The notes: generated by a model not told the origin, from the sequence alone. DNA of 64,000 bases from Calothrix brevissima NIES-22 (GCF_002367995.1 NZ_AP018207.1:2649083-2713082); one strand, 5' to 3'. Numbered from the stretch's first letter, positions 8,616 to 17,713 are shown. Numbers and translations are program-made.

Positions 8616-10220
8616 TTATTTTTTCAAAAATCGCTGACGCATACGCAATACAAAACTATTCACCTCTGGTATCTTCAGCCAGTAAGCAAAGACAGCAAAT
8701 ACAGCAATTCCTACTAAACCTGCGATAGATAGCTCTATGAGGAGAATGACTAAATTTGTGGATTTAAATACCTGCTGACAAGCAACTAACGCAGCATAGC
8801 TAGCTACGCCGGAAACTATGCTTCCAGCCGTTAAACCGATGATGGGTATACTCCACTCGCGCCAAGGTAAACCGTCAATTTTGCGATTGAGAATCCATAA
8901 CAGCATTAACATGGAACTACAATTGACACCTACGGTAGCTAAGACTAAACCAGGAGCGCCAAAAGGTTTGACAAAAAACAAATCTAATACAACATTGAGA
9001 AAGATGTTAAAAGTACTAATACGGAAAGGTGTTTGACCGTCACCTAAAGCATAGAATACTCGGACTAAAACATCACGCCCTAAATAAGCAAACATGCCAA
9101 TCCCATAAGCAATTAGCAAGGAAGAAACCAACTCTGTTGCTTCTTGCTTAAAAGCACCGCGTTCATAGACTATTTGGACAATGGGAACGGATAAAACTAC
9201 CATGAGCGCACCTAAAGGTAACATGGTAAAGGCGGTGAGTAATAATCCTTGGCGGATGCGTAATTTCAAGTCTGGCCAATTTTCTGGTGCAGCCAGTCGG
9301 GCAAACATCGGTAATAGGGGTAACAAAATAATATTAGAAATAATCCCTAAAGGAGTTTGCACTAACAAATTGGCATAGTTAAATCCAGCCGCCGCACCAG
9401 GAATAGGACTAGCAAAGTAAAGATCTGTGGCAACATTAATGGGCATCATCCCAGAAGAAATAGTTGCCGGAGTCATAATTTTAATAACTTCTTGAACGCC
9501 AGGAGATTTAAAGTCAAATCTTAGTTTTAATGAGCCTAGTCCTAAGCGCCATTGCACAATTAATTGTACTAACCATTGAAGAATTGCACCGGCTAAGGTT
9601 CCCCAAGCTAACATCATGCCACCGATGTAAGCGTATTCTGGCAGAATAATATCTTTGCCATATTGCAAAGCTAATATCCCAATACCTAAAACAACAGTAA
9701 TGCTGGAAAGTAAGGGACTAATGGAGAGCAACCAATATTGATTAGCAGTATTGAGAGTACCAAATCCAATACCGATTAAGCCAGAAAATACAGCCATCGG
9801 AGCCATGATGCGGATCTGTTGAATTGCGATCGCTCTGGTGGTTTCTTTTAAACCATGTCCGACAAAATCAACGATCGCATCCGCAAATACCACTTGGGCT
9901 AAAGTGACAATTAATAGCACTCCCGCCACTAGGGTGGTGACTGTTTCCACCAAAGGTGCAGCTTCTTCTTGCTTGCGTTTAGCTAAAACACTGACAATGG
10001 CACTATGTAACGGCCCGTTAACACCACCGAGTAAAATTAATAAAAACCCTGGAATAATATAGGCATAACTATAAGCAGTAGCAGCAGCACCAACACCAAA
10101 AGCCGCAGCGATCGCTTGCTGTCTGATTAAACCGAATATTTTACTAATTAAGGTAGCAATGGCAACAATGCCAGCAATTCCAGCGAAAGAACGAGAGGGT
10201 TTTTGGTCTTGTTTGGTCAC
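8616..10220 (-). CDS. murJ: Lipid II flippase MurJ (MviN)
   Basis: A 534-residue polytopic membrane protein of the MATE/MOP superfamily that flips lipid II across the inner membrane for peptidoglycan synthesis. The length and hydrophobic pattern (about 14 helices) fit the family. Recognisable stretches are ATLISKIFGLIRQQAIAAAF in helix 1, GVNGPLHSAI, the middle NVATDLYFASPIPGAAAGFN, and the ERGAF and LGRDVLVRVFYALGD blocks late in the protein. It appears monocistronic, with the nearest upstream gene on the same strand 400 bases away behind a repeat element. The ATG at 10220 is the natural start because the first helix follows a short basic N-terminus (MTKQDQKPSRSFAG). Confidence 0.95.
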   Translation of the reverse strand: MTKQDQKPSRSFAGIAGIVAIATLISKIFGLIRQQAIAAAFGVGAAATAYSYAYIIPGFLLILLGGVNGPLHSAIVSVLAKRKQEEAAPLVETVTTLVAGVLLIVTLAQVVFADAIVDFVGHGLKETTRAIAIQQIRIMAPMAVFSGLIGIGFGTLNTANQYWLLSISPLLSSITVVLGIGILALQYGKDIILPEYAYIGGMMLAWGTLAGAILQWLVQLIVQWRLGLGSLKLRFDFKSPGVQEVIKIMTPATISSGMMPINVATDLYFASPIPGAAAGFNYANLLVQTPLGIISNIILLPLLPMFARLAAPENWPDLKLRIRQGLLLTAFTMLPLGALMVVLSVPIVQIVYERGAFKQEATELVSSLLIAYGIGMFAYLGRDVLVRVFYALGDGQTPFRISTFNIFLNVVLDLFFVKPFGAPGLVLATVGVNCSSMLMLLWILNRKIDGLPWREWSIPIIGLTAGSIVSGVASYAALVACQQVFKSTNLVILLIELSIAGLVGIAVFAVFAYWLKIPEVNSFVLRMRQRFLKK

Positions 10221-10400
10221 GAATAATACCTGAAAACTCTTGCTGAGTCGATATCTGAAAACATTAACCTGAAATTGTAGATGGTGTCAGGCAATTTTTC
10301 ATCATTGGTATTTTTAATTTCCAATTTTTCCGTTGTTGGGTTATCTGTGAGGAAAGTTCCAAAATATAATTTATCCCAAATTGTAAGGGCGGGGAGACCC

Positions 10401-10593
10401 ATTGGTGTCAACTTAAGCTAAAAGCTATATACGGCGCGTGTTGTACAAAAACTTTCGCCCTCATCCCCTCACCCCTTCTCCCCCAGGAGAAGGGGAATTA
10501 AATCTCTTGCTCTCCTCTCCCAGAGGGAGAGGGGTTGGGGGTGAGGGCAAAAACCTTGCTACAAAGCGGGTTTCACGTTAAGTTGACACCAAT
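10401..10593. repeat. Long palindromic dispersed element, copy 2 (MITE-like)
   Basis: ATTGGTGTCAACTTAA and TTAAGTTGACACCAAT are perfect 16-base inverted ends, 193 bp apart. The core is the same two-hairpin core as at 3980 but in the opposite orientation. The element sits inside an outer GTAAGGGCGGGG / CCCCGCCCCTAC palindrome (10384-10612). Confidence 0.9.
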
Positions 10594-10629
10594 GGGGGAG
10601 ACCCCGCCCCTACGGGTGATTTGATAATA

Positions 10630-12825
10630 TTAGGGTGATGGCGTGGCTGTGGGTGATGGTGATGGTGATGGTGTTGGTGTCGGTGTTGGGGTAACTGTGG
10701 GTGATGGTGATGGTGTGGCTGTAGGGGATGGTGATGGTGCAGGTGTTTCCGTTACAGTTGGCGTTGGCGATGTTATGGGTGTAGGCGATTCGGCGTTGAT
10801 AGTCAGCTGATAATCTGCTGATGAGGATGCAGTATTTACAACCACAAATTCATAAAATCCAGCTTCGGGTAAGGTGGTTGATAAAGTGCGTTTAGTCGAA
10901 TCTTCTAAAAAGGTGATTTTCCCAGAAGGGGAATAAATTGACAGCAAAACTTGATTATTGGCTTTGAGATTTACTTCCAAAGCTTGCTCTTTCGCCAAGT
11001 CAGCAATAAATACTTTACCGTTAGTTGCACTTAGCTTACCGCTAACTGTTTTACTTGTGCTTCCTGTATCAAAGGTGATTTTCCCAAAGGCGCTATTCGC
11101 TAAAATGGCGTTGAGTTTATCACTCACAAAGGCGTACCATACTTGTCCTGTGGGTTGATCGACAAATTCTTTACCGCGCTGGGTGGGGAAGGCGGCGAAA
11201 AAGGCTGTATCGCCTAAATCGTATAAAGAACGACTACCGACATTAATTTGGTTAACTGCAACTTTCCAGCGATCGCGTTCTGCTGAGGTGTATGTACCTA
11301 GTTGTTGGCGGGCTTTGTTACTCAGTGGTGCTAGTTTAGTTAATATATCCCCTGCGAGTTTATCCCATTCTGCCCGTAAACTTTCATCTTCAGGGCGATC
11401 GCTTAAAGTGCGTCCGGTTAAACTGGGGTTTTTCTCCCAAAATAGTTGATTAACTAATTTTACAAAAAAGTCATTATCTATACCCAACTGCTGACGGCGA
11501 TCGCGCAATTTATATTTGCGTGCTTGTTCTTCTGGGGAATATTGCGGAGGGTTATTAGTTGCTGTTGGTGTCGGTGAAGCGGAAATTCCTCCACCACCGG
11601 GATCGCCGGGGTTAATTACCTTACTAATTCCCCACACACCTAAACCTACAACTCCTGCTGTGGCTAAACCTACCAGCAAAGTTTTGGTTGATGTCCAAGA
11701 ATCTCCTGGTGGGGGAGGAGGAGAAGCCACAGGAACGGAGGGATTTGGATAACGGGGAGAAGATATCGCTATAGTTTCTGTTGCTGTTGTGGGCTGATGG
11801 GGTTGAGGAATTGGTGCTGGTGGTGGTGCTTGGGTAGGTGCTTGGGTGGGTATGTAGCTAAGTCCCTGGGGTTGGTTGAGTAATTCGAGAACTTGACGCG
11901 CCGATTGATAGCGATCGCCTGGTCGAGCCGATAACATTTTATTTAGTAACTCTGCCAAACTCGGACTCAGGTTAACTTCCCTTTGCCATTGCCAATCTAG
12001 ACTATAGGTATCAATTAATTCCTGGGGCTGTTTTCCTGTCAGTAAAACTAACATGGTAGCCGCTAAAGCATATAAATCGCTGTGGGGAGATACCAAACCA
12101 GTCTGCATTTGTTCTGGTGGCGCAAATCCCACCTTACCTAGTAAAGTGGCTGCTGGCGGCGATGCCACAACACCGGGCTGATAATATTGAGAAGCTACCG
12201 CAGCTACAACTTGTTTCACACCGCCAAAATCAATTAATACTGGTAATTGATCAACTTGACGCAGAATTAAATTGTCGGGAGAAATATCGCGATGAATTAC
12301 GCCTAAAGCGTGGATATATTCTAAAACTGGGAGAATTTGCTGTAATAACTGGATAATTTCCGCCTCTGTAAACCGCATATTTTGCTTGAGGCGATTATTT
12401 AATAAAGAATTATAAGCTTGTCCTTCGACATAATCTTGAACTAAAAATAAATATTCCTTACCCCCTAAATTAATGCGGAAATTTTCACGAAATCGGGGAA
12501 TTTGGGGATGTTGCAGTTTGTAAAGAACGCTAGCTTCCCGTTGAAATAATTCCTCAGCCTTTTGTAAAACGTAAGCCGTTTGTACTTGGGGAGAAAATTC
12601 CTTTAATACACAAAGTTCGCGGAAACGGTTGATATCTTCCGCTAGATAAGTCCGTCCAAAACCACCTTGACCAATTTGACGGACAATTAAATAGCGATCG
12701 CCTAAAACTTGTCCAGCTTGAATATTGTAATTTATAGGTGTATCTGATAGTTTCTCACCGCAAGTCAAGCAAAACCGACTACCTGCGGGATTTTCATGTC
12801 CTTGGGAGCAATAAGAAAAAGGCAT
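10630..12825 (-). CDS. Ser/Thr protein kinase with zinc ribbon, membrane anchor and Pro/Thr tail
   Basis: A 731-residue Hanks-type kinase. Residues 6-22 are a zinc ribbon (cysteines 6, 19, 22). The kinase domain spans about 45-315, with the glycine loop IGQGGFGRTY at 51-60, the ATP lysine K75, catalytic HRD at 168-170 with N175, and DFG at 199-201; it should be active. A Pro-rich linker leads to one transmembrane helix at about 382-400. An extracytoplasmic domain of about 130 residues beginning RRQQLGIDNDFFVKLV is shared with the next gene. A beta-rich region and an S/T-P low-complexity tail (about 680-731) complete the protein. Substrates are unknown. Its paralogue lies 153 bases upstream on the same strand, so the pair arose by tandem duplication and may be co-transcribed. 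Confidence 0.93.
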   Translation of the reverse strand: MPFSYCSQGHENPAGSRFCLTCGEKLSDTPINYNIQAGQVLGDRYLIVRQIGQGGFGRTYLAEDINRFRELCVLKEFSPQVQTAYVLQKAEELFQREASVLYKLQHPQIPRFRENFRINLGGKEYLFLVQDYVEGQAYNSLLNNRLKQNMRFTEAEIIQLLQQILPVLEYIHALGVIHRDISPDNLILRQVDQLPVLIDFGGVKQVVAAVASQYYQPGVVASPPAATLLGKVGFAPPEQMQTGLVSPHSDLYALAATMLVLLTGKQPQELIDTYSLDWQWQREVNLSPSLAELLNKMLSARPGDRYQSARQVLELLNQPQGLSYIPTQAPTQAPPPAPIPQPHQPTTATETIAISSPRYPNPSVPVASPPPPPGDSWTSTKTLLVGLATAGVVGLGVWGISKVINPGDPGGGGISASPTPTATNNPPQYSPEEQARKYKLRDRRQQLGIDNDFFVKLVNQLFWEKNPSLTGRTLSDRPEDESLRAEWDKLAGDILTKLAPLSNKARQQLGTYTSAERDRWKVAVNQINVGSRSLYDLGDTAFFAAFPTQRGKEFVDQPTGQVWYAFVSDKLNAILANSAFGKITFDTGSTSKTVSGKLSATNGKVFIADLAKEQALEVNLKANNQVLLSIYSPSGKITFLEDSTKRTLSTTLPEAGFYEFVVVNTASSSADYQLTINAESPTPITSPTPTVTETPAPSPSPTATPSPSPTVTPTPTPTPSPSPSPTATPSP

Positions 12826-12833
12826 ATTAATTT

Positions 12834-12903
12834 AGTCAATAGTCAATAGTCAATAGTCAATGGTCAATAGTCAATAGTCAATAGTCAGTAGTCAGTAGTC
12901 AGT
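12834..12903. repeat. AGTCAAT heptamer tandem repeat (STRR type)
   Basis: Ten consecutive 7-base units, mostly AGTCAAT with GGTCAAT and AGTCAGT variants, fill the gap between the two kinase genes. A second array of CCTTGTC-type units follows directly (12908-12980). Such short tandem repeats are characteristic of filamentous cyanobacteria. Confidence 0.9.
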
Positions 12904-12978
12904 AATCTCCCTTGTCCTCCTTGTCTCCCTTGTCCTCCTTGTCCCCCTTGCCACCCTGCTCCCTGCCCCCCTGCTCCC

Positions 12979-14676
12979 TCAATTGCCAGATTGTACCTTA
13001 CTGACGCGATCGGCTGCGATCGCATACCAAATTTGACCATAAGTTTGCAGGTTGCTTCTTTCTCGTTGTTTTCCGGGAAACAAGCGATCGAATTGTGTAT
13101 TAGTATCTTTTGTTAATTGATTTAGCGTATAATCACCGAACTGCCCAGCTTTTGCTTGTTCCCTCCATCTGTCGAAATCTTTTTGCGAGTAGCTTCCTAG
13201 TTTACGACGAGCTGTGGTACTGAGTTGAGCCTGTTCCAGTTTTTGTAACAAGTTTTCGGCAATACCAGCCCATTCATCCCGTAATGGTGCATCTTCTGAT
13301 TTCCCGGTGAGGGCGCGTCTTTGTAATTCTGGCTTTTGCGCGTAAAACAAATTATCTACCATGCGGATGAAATATGCTTCGGGAATTTCTAGTTGTTGAC
13401 GACGGTTGAGAATTTGACTGAGACGCCCTGGTTGTTGATTTTGTTTATCGCTAACTGGTTTACCGATAGGATTGGAAACTGTGGGCAGTGTAGGTAAGGA
13501 AATTGACGATACGCCACGAATAATCGCATTAACTGCTGCCAAACTACCTGCAACAATTAAAACAATTACCGATGTTCCCAGCATACTCACCGCAAAAGGA
13601 CGCAGCCACACAGGAAGCGGCATTTTATTAGCGATTAATTGTGTTTTCTGATGAATTTTACTGATAACTTGTCGCGTTTGTTTACCCCCAGGCGCGACTA
13701 TCATCGTTTTCAGTTTAGTAATTTGCGGATTTTGGGGTTTAGCTGCTACTGTCCCTACTTTTGTTGGTAAATCTTTTAAAACTTGATTAGCATTCTGATA
13801 ACGTGCATTCGGTTGATATGCCAACATTTTTTTAAAGACAGCTTCTAATTTGGGACTGACTTTAATTTCTTTTCCCCACAACCAAATTCCTTGATAACTG
13901 TCATACAGCGCTTGTGGTTCCTTTCCTGTCAACAGCACCAAAGCTGTCACCGCCAGAGAATATAAATCGCTACTAAAATAAACTTTACCTTGGCGCAGTT
14001 GTTCTTCGGGAGCATAGCCTGTTTTCCCCAACAGAGTATTATGTACCGCCAATTGGGTAAACCAAAAACCTTGAGAAGCCGGTAACTGCTTCACTCCGCC
14101 AAAGTCAATCAACACCGGAAGGTTATCAGAACGTCGCCAAATCAAGTTATCGGGGGAGATATCGCGGTGAACTACATCCTTAGAATGGAGGTAAGCCAGC
14201 ACGGGTAAGATTTTTTCTAATAAAGTTAATACTTCTTCTTCGCTAAAAGTCTGCTTTTGACTTTGACGCTGTTCTAACAACTGGCGGTAATTGTCACCAT
14301 CTATATAATCTTGGACTAAAAAGAAGAAATCTTTACCCCCTAATTTCTCTTGTAGGGAAGCGTGAAATTTGGGGATTTGCGGATGCTGGAGTTTTTTTAA
14401 AGTCTTGGCTTCTCGTTCAAATAACTCCTTCGCTTTTTGCAAATCCTGGGGATCTTGGACTTGTGGCGCAAATTCCTTGAGTACGCATTGTTTATTCCCT
14501 TGATTTTTATCCTCAGCCAAGTAAGTGCGCCCAAAACCACCTTGCCCTAATTGACGTATAATTTTGTAGCGCTTATCCACAAGCTGCCCAACAGGCAGAG
14601 GCAAAGGTTCACCGCAGTGAGTGCAAAAACGGTTACTGCCATTATTTACGTGATTTTTCGTGCAAAATACTTGCAT
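12979..14676 (-). CDS. Ser/Thr protein kinase, paralogue of the 10630 gene
   Basis: A 565-residue Hanks-type kinase. It has a zinc ribbon (C5, C18, C21), glycine loop LGQGGFGRTY at 43-52, ATP lysine K67, HRD at 170-172 and DFG at 191-193, so all key catalytic residues are present. One transmembrane helix lies at about 355-378 (SMLGTSVIVLIVAGSLAAVN). The C-terminal domain starting RRQQLEIPEAYFIRMV matches the equivalent domain of the 10630 kinase through ...YGQIWYAIAADRV. This copy lacks the beta domain and Pro/Thr tail. Its last codons run into the CCTTGTC repeat array. Targets cannot be read from the sequence. Confidence 0.93.
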   Translation of the reverse strand: MQVFCTKNHVNNGSNRFCTHCGEPLPLPVGQLVDKRYKIIRQLGQGGFGRTYLAEDKNQGNKQCVLKEFAPQVQDPQDLQKAKELFEREAKTLKKLQHPQIPKFHASLQEKLGGKDFFFLVQDYIDGDNYRQLLEQRQSQKQTFSEEEVLTLLEKILPVLAYLHSKDVVHRDISPDNLIWRRSDNLPVLIDFGGVKQLPASQGFWFTQLAVHNTLLGKTGYAPEEQLRQGKVYFSSDLYSLAVTALVLLTGKEPQALYDSYQGIWLWGKEIKVSPKLEAVFKKMLAYQPNARYQNANQVLKDLPTKVGTVAAKPQNPQITKLKTMIVAPGGKQTRQVISKIHQKTQLIANKMPLPVWLRPFAVSMLGTSVIVLIVAGSLAAVNAIIRGVSSISLPTLPTVSNPIGKPVSDKQNQQPGRLSQILNRRQQLEIPEAYFIRMVDNLFYAQKPELQRRALTGKSEDAPLRDEWAGIAENLLQKLEQAQLSTTARRKLGSYSQKDFDRWREQAKAGQFGDYTLNQLTKDTNTQFDRLFPGKQRERSNLQTYGQIWYAIAADRVSKVQSGN

Positions 14677-14824
14677 GGCGCTGAGAGATAAACTAGGTTT
14701 TTAGAAATTGCTACAACAGGCAATGTTCCAGTTACAGAAATTTTCGCAATTTTAACCCAGTCCAGCAAGTAGCTATGGCTTTAGGCGGCGATAAAGCGTG
14801 TAAAAATTATTAATTAATGCTCAG

Positions 14825-14844
14825 AGACGCGATGAATCGCGTCT
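14825..14844. repeat. AGACGCGAT palindrome
   Basis: The 20-base inverted repeat AGACGCGATGAATCGCGTCT. Near-identical copies lie at 29635-29654 and 54226-54245, with a half copy at 54256-54273. It lies between the FAD oxidase and kinase genes and may serve as a hairpin. Confidence 0.7.
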
Positions 14845-14908
14845 GTACAATTATCATTAATCCTCCTTGTCCCCCTTGTCTCCCTAGTCCCCCTTGTCCC
14901 CCTACCCA

Positions 14909-16258
14909 TTACTGGGAAATTTGAAATTTTAAGACTTTGCTCTTACCCGGATTCATCAATCCATAGGGGTCAACCATTTCTTTAAATTTTAACTGTTCGG
15001 GGTCGATGACTTTTCTACCGCCGTCTTCGATGATGTATGTATGGGGATTGGCGATCGCAATTCCTTGAGCTTCGTGATATTGGATAATCTCATTGAGGCG
15101 TGATTCTGTGGTGTAGCGCACGAGTTGTAAACCACAGGCTATCACCGCACCCCTGACACGGAAAAATTCTAAATGCATCATGACTTCATCCCCAAAGTGA
15201 TGATACATCTGCTCGACTAATTGCAATTGAGGATCGGGGGGAAACAGGCTTTGTAAATAGGTAATGGAAGTATCTACAGTCCGGGCGTGTAAGGTGGTGT
15301 GATTCCAGGTAAATTCCGCTAAATTGATGCCTTTACCTGTATCCTGTGCTGATTTTTGATAAGTAATTTCCCCGCCATATTGTTGCACTAATGCGGGTAA
15401 AAATTCCAGACTTGGCTCGGCGATAATTAAAAATACTGCATGTTTCTCTGCGCTGATGTATTGCTGTAAGGCATGAAAATATTCGGGAATAGGCGATGCA
15501 AAGACAGTAATTAATTTCTTCATCATGCCATCAGCATTACCCAAAGCATAGCCAAATTGAGCCGCTTCCATGAAATCATCAAAGGTAACAATTACTTCCG
15601 CCCAAGGATAAGCAGGGGCTAAGGGTAGTTCTACTTGGGTGATAATGCCATTGATACCCCATGCATGATTGACCTTTTGTACATCATCGCCGCGCAACTC
15701 AATAATCCGGGGTTCCTCTTCTAAAGTTACCACTCGTAGTCCGATAATATTACCGCGATCGCCTAATAAGCCATATTGAATTGAACCAATCCCCCCACTA
15801 CCCCCAGCAATAAAGCCGCCCAGGGTAGCTGTGCGGTAAGTAGAAGGAGCCATTCTAATTTCCCAGCCAATTTCCCGCGCTTTTTTATCCAAAGCTGCCA
15901 ATTTCACCCCAGCTTCCACCCGCACCACTGCTGGTTTTAGCCAGAGAACTTCACTCATTTTCGTCATATCCAGAATGACACCACCATGTAGGGGTACGCA
16001 TTGTCCATAATTTCCTGTCCCCGCACCCCGCACAGTCACAGGGATGCGGTGTTTAGCACAAGTTGCAGCCACCTTAATCACTTCCGCTTCATTGGCGGGA
16101 CGCACGACGATATCCCCGACTTTCCCCGCTAATTTAGGGACGAGAACTGGACTAAAGGTGTGATAATCCTGGGATAATTTAGCGACTTGGGCGGTATCGG
16201 TGATGATTTCGATATCTGCGAAAGCCGCAGTCAGGGTATCTAAGTTAAGAGTTGTCAT
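14909..16258 (-). CDS. FAD-binding oxidoreductase (GlcD/FAD-linked oxidase family)
   Basis: A 449-residue flavoprotein of the vanillyl-alcohol oxidase/PCMH superfamily. An FAD-binding domain at about 40-220 shows VRPANEAEVIKVAATCA, VRGAGTGNYGQCVP and TATLGGFIAGGSGGIGSIQYG, the pyrophosphate-binding glycine-rich loop. The C-terminal FAD-linked oxidase half ends EMVDPYGLMNPGKSKVL, typical of glycolate/lactate oxidase subunits. Length fits the family. The exact substrate is not determinable; the usual glcE/glcF partner genes are absent. The ATG at 16258 is preceded by a dispersed repeat, so its promoter must lie within or next to that repeat. Confidence 0.88.
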   Translation of the reverse strand: MTTLNLDTLTAAFADIEIITDTAQVAKLSQDYHTFSPVLVPKLAGKVGDIVVRPANEAEVIKVAATCAKHRIPVTVRGAGTGNYGQCVPLHGGVILDMTKMSEVLWLKPAVVRVEAGVKLAALDKKAREIGWEIRMAPSTYRTATLGGFIAGGSGGIGSIQYGLLGDRGNIIGLRVVTLEEEPRIIELRGDDVQKVNHAWGINGIITQVELPLAPAYPWAEVIVTFDDFMEAAQFGYALGNADGMMKKLITVFASPIPEYFHALQQYISAEKHAVFLIIAEPSLEFLPALVQQYGGEITYQKSAQDTGKGINLAEFTWNHTTLHARTVDTSITYLQSLFPPDPQLQLVEQMYHHFGDEVMMHLEFFRVRGAVIACGLQLVRYTTESRLNEIIQYHEAQGIAIANPHTYIIEDGGRKVIDPEQLKFKEMVDPYGLMNPGKSKVLKFQISQ

Positions 16259-16277
16259 GAGAATTTTATACCAATTT

Positions 16278-16507
16278 GTAGGGGCATGGCAGTGCCCACC
16301 TGTGTCAACTTAAGCTAAAAGCTATATAGGGCAGGCGTTGTGCAAAACCCTCTCGCCCTCATCCCCTAACCCCTTCTCCTTGGGGAGAAGGGGAATTGGA
16401 TCTCTAGCTCCCCTCTCCCCAGGGGAGAGGGGCTGGGGGTGAGGGCATAACGTTGTCGTCAAGCGGGTTTCACGTTAAGTTAACACCAATGGGCACTGCC
16501 ATGCCCT
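16278..16507. repeat. Long palindromic dispersed element, copy 3, with outer palindrome
   Basis: The inner element spans 16303-16485 (TGTCAACTTAA ... TTAAGTTAACA). It is flanked by the outer inverted pair GTAGGGGCATGGCAGTGCCC (16278-16297) and GGGCACTGCCATGCCCT (16491-16507). The outer sequence differs from that around copies 2 and 4, but its two sides still match each other. Confidence 0.9.
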
Positions 16508-16540
16508 CTAGAATATATATTGATGTATCGCCAACACAAT

Positions 16541-17713
16541 TTAAACTTTATTTGCCAACCATTCCCAGAAACTCTGATGATAAAAACTATAATATTCTTC
16601 CCCTGCAATATCTTCTTGAATTAAAAACTCAAACCAACTTTCTAACACTTCCTCAATATCAAATTCATCCGCATCAATTAATTGAGCAATGGCTGCTACA
16701 GATAGCGGCTGCTGTTGTTTAACTAAAACATTCAACACAGCTTGGCTCAATTCCTCATCTTGATTTGCAGCTTGCATTTGTTGCCAATGCTGTTGATAAT
16801 ATGTTTCTAAACCTGTTGGCAGTTGATTTAAATCAAAAGATTCTGCATCAAAATCTTCAGCCAGACCAGTTAAAAATTGGCTAATATACATAAAGTTATT
16901 TTCTGATTTCGCAGCCAAAATATTACATAAGTCTTGCTCGTTGATATGCTGATGATTTAACCAAGCTTTTATATCTTCGTAATTTAAATATTGTTGAATA
17001 TATCTTTGGATATCTTGCTGATTTTCTGCGGGGTATTCGGCTAAATTTAGAGTTTGGAATGGTGTTTCTATTAATAAACCCGATTTCTCTGTTAAAAAAG
17101 GTCGGCGGCTGAGGAGAAAATAAACTTTATCTGGGAGATAGCGGGGAAGATAAAATAAATTTGTCCCAGGAGATTGATGATTACGGTCAATACGGTCTAA
17201 GCCATCAATAGTAATGATTAATTTTTGCTCAGGTGCTAACTCATCGCTGATTTGTTGAAGCAGCAAAGACAAAAACCAACTCCCTTCAGTAGCATTATCC
17301 CCAACCCCCCTCAGTCCCCCCGTAAACGGGGGGAAGTCTAGCAAATCTTGCTCCCTCCTCGCTTGCGGGGAGGGTTGGGGTGGGGTAATTAAACTATGCA
17401 ACCAGTTAATTAATTGATTACAAATAACTTTAATAAATTCCTCAGCGCGATTTTTACCCTCAACTTCAACGTTGTAATAGACAACATGAGGATTATCTGT
17501 CGCATATTTGGCGAGAATTGCACTTTTACCGCTACCGGGTGCGCCTGTGATGGTGAAGTAACCCTGGCGATAACGGTGAATAAATTCATCAATCGCTGTA
17601 AATACAAATTCACGACCGATAAAATTATGGCTTTTGGCTTGAATAATTTGCTCAAACTCTGTGGGATGTCCTCTGGAATTGATGGTAGTAGGTGGTTTGG
17701 GTGGTGAATTCAT
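16541..17713 (-). CDS. STAND/NACHT-like P-loop ATPase with in-frame repeat insertion
   Basis: A 390-residue ATPase. Walker A is GAPGSGKS at 57-64 and Walker B KLIITIDGLDR at 164-174. A sensor-like SRRPF and a winged-helix end (DEFDIEEVLESWFEFL ... YHQSFWEWL) follow. It is closely related to the central and C-terminal parts of the protein at 20954, but lacks that protein's N-terminal domain and any WD40 partner. Residues about 110-140 (TPPQPSPQARR ... GGLRGVGDN) have no counterpart in the paralogue. They are encoded by a palindromic dispersed repeat, so the gene has absorbed a repeat without losing frame. STAND ATPases act as molecular switches in signalling or defence; the output here is unknown. 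A Uma2 gene is divergent, 45 bases away. Confidence 0.8.
   Translation of the reverse strand: MNSPPKPPTTINSRGHPTEFEQIIQAKSHNFIGREFVFTAIDEFIHRYRQGYFTITGAPGSGKSAILAKYATDNPHVVYYNVEVEGKNRAEEFIKVICNQLINWLHSLITPPQPSPQARREQDLLDFPPFTGGLRGVGDNATEGSWFLSLLLQQISDELAPEQKLIITIDGLDRIDRNHQSPGTNLFYLPRYLPDKVYFLLSRRPFLTEKSGLLIETPFQTLNLAEYPAENQQDIQRYIQQYLNYEDIKAWLNHQHINEQDLCNILAAKSENNFMYISQFLTGLAEDFDAESFDLNQLPTGLETYYQQHWQQMQAANQDEELSQAVLNVLVKQQQPLSVAAIAQLIDADEFDIEEVLESWFEFLIQEDIAGEEYYSFYHQSFWEWLANKV
17294..17388. repeat. Palindromic repeat inserted in frame within the ATPase gene
   Basis: CCCCAACCCCCCTCAG at the left pairs with GAGGGTTGGGGTGGGG at the right. Two inner hairpins (CCCCCCGTAAACGGGGGG and CTCCCTCCTCGCTTGCGGGG) lie between them. 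It encodes about 31 residues that are Pro/Arg/Gly-rich and absent from the related protein at 20954. Confidence 0.8.

Noticed and set aside
10217-10411. 64-residue minus-strand frame upstream of murJ
   Set aside because: It ends in the murJ start, has no ribosome binding site, begins in the palindromic element and has no recognisable composition.
16453-16722. 89-residue plus-strand frame
   Set aside because: It starts in repeat copy 3 and is antisense to the ATPase gene.
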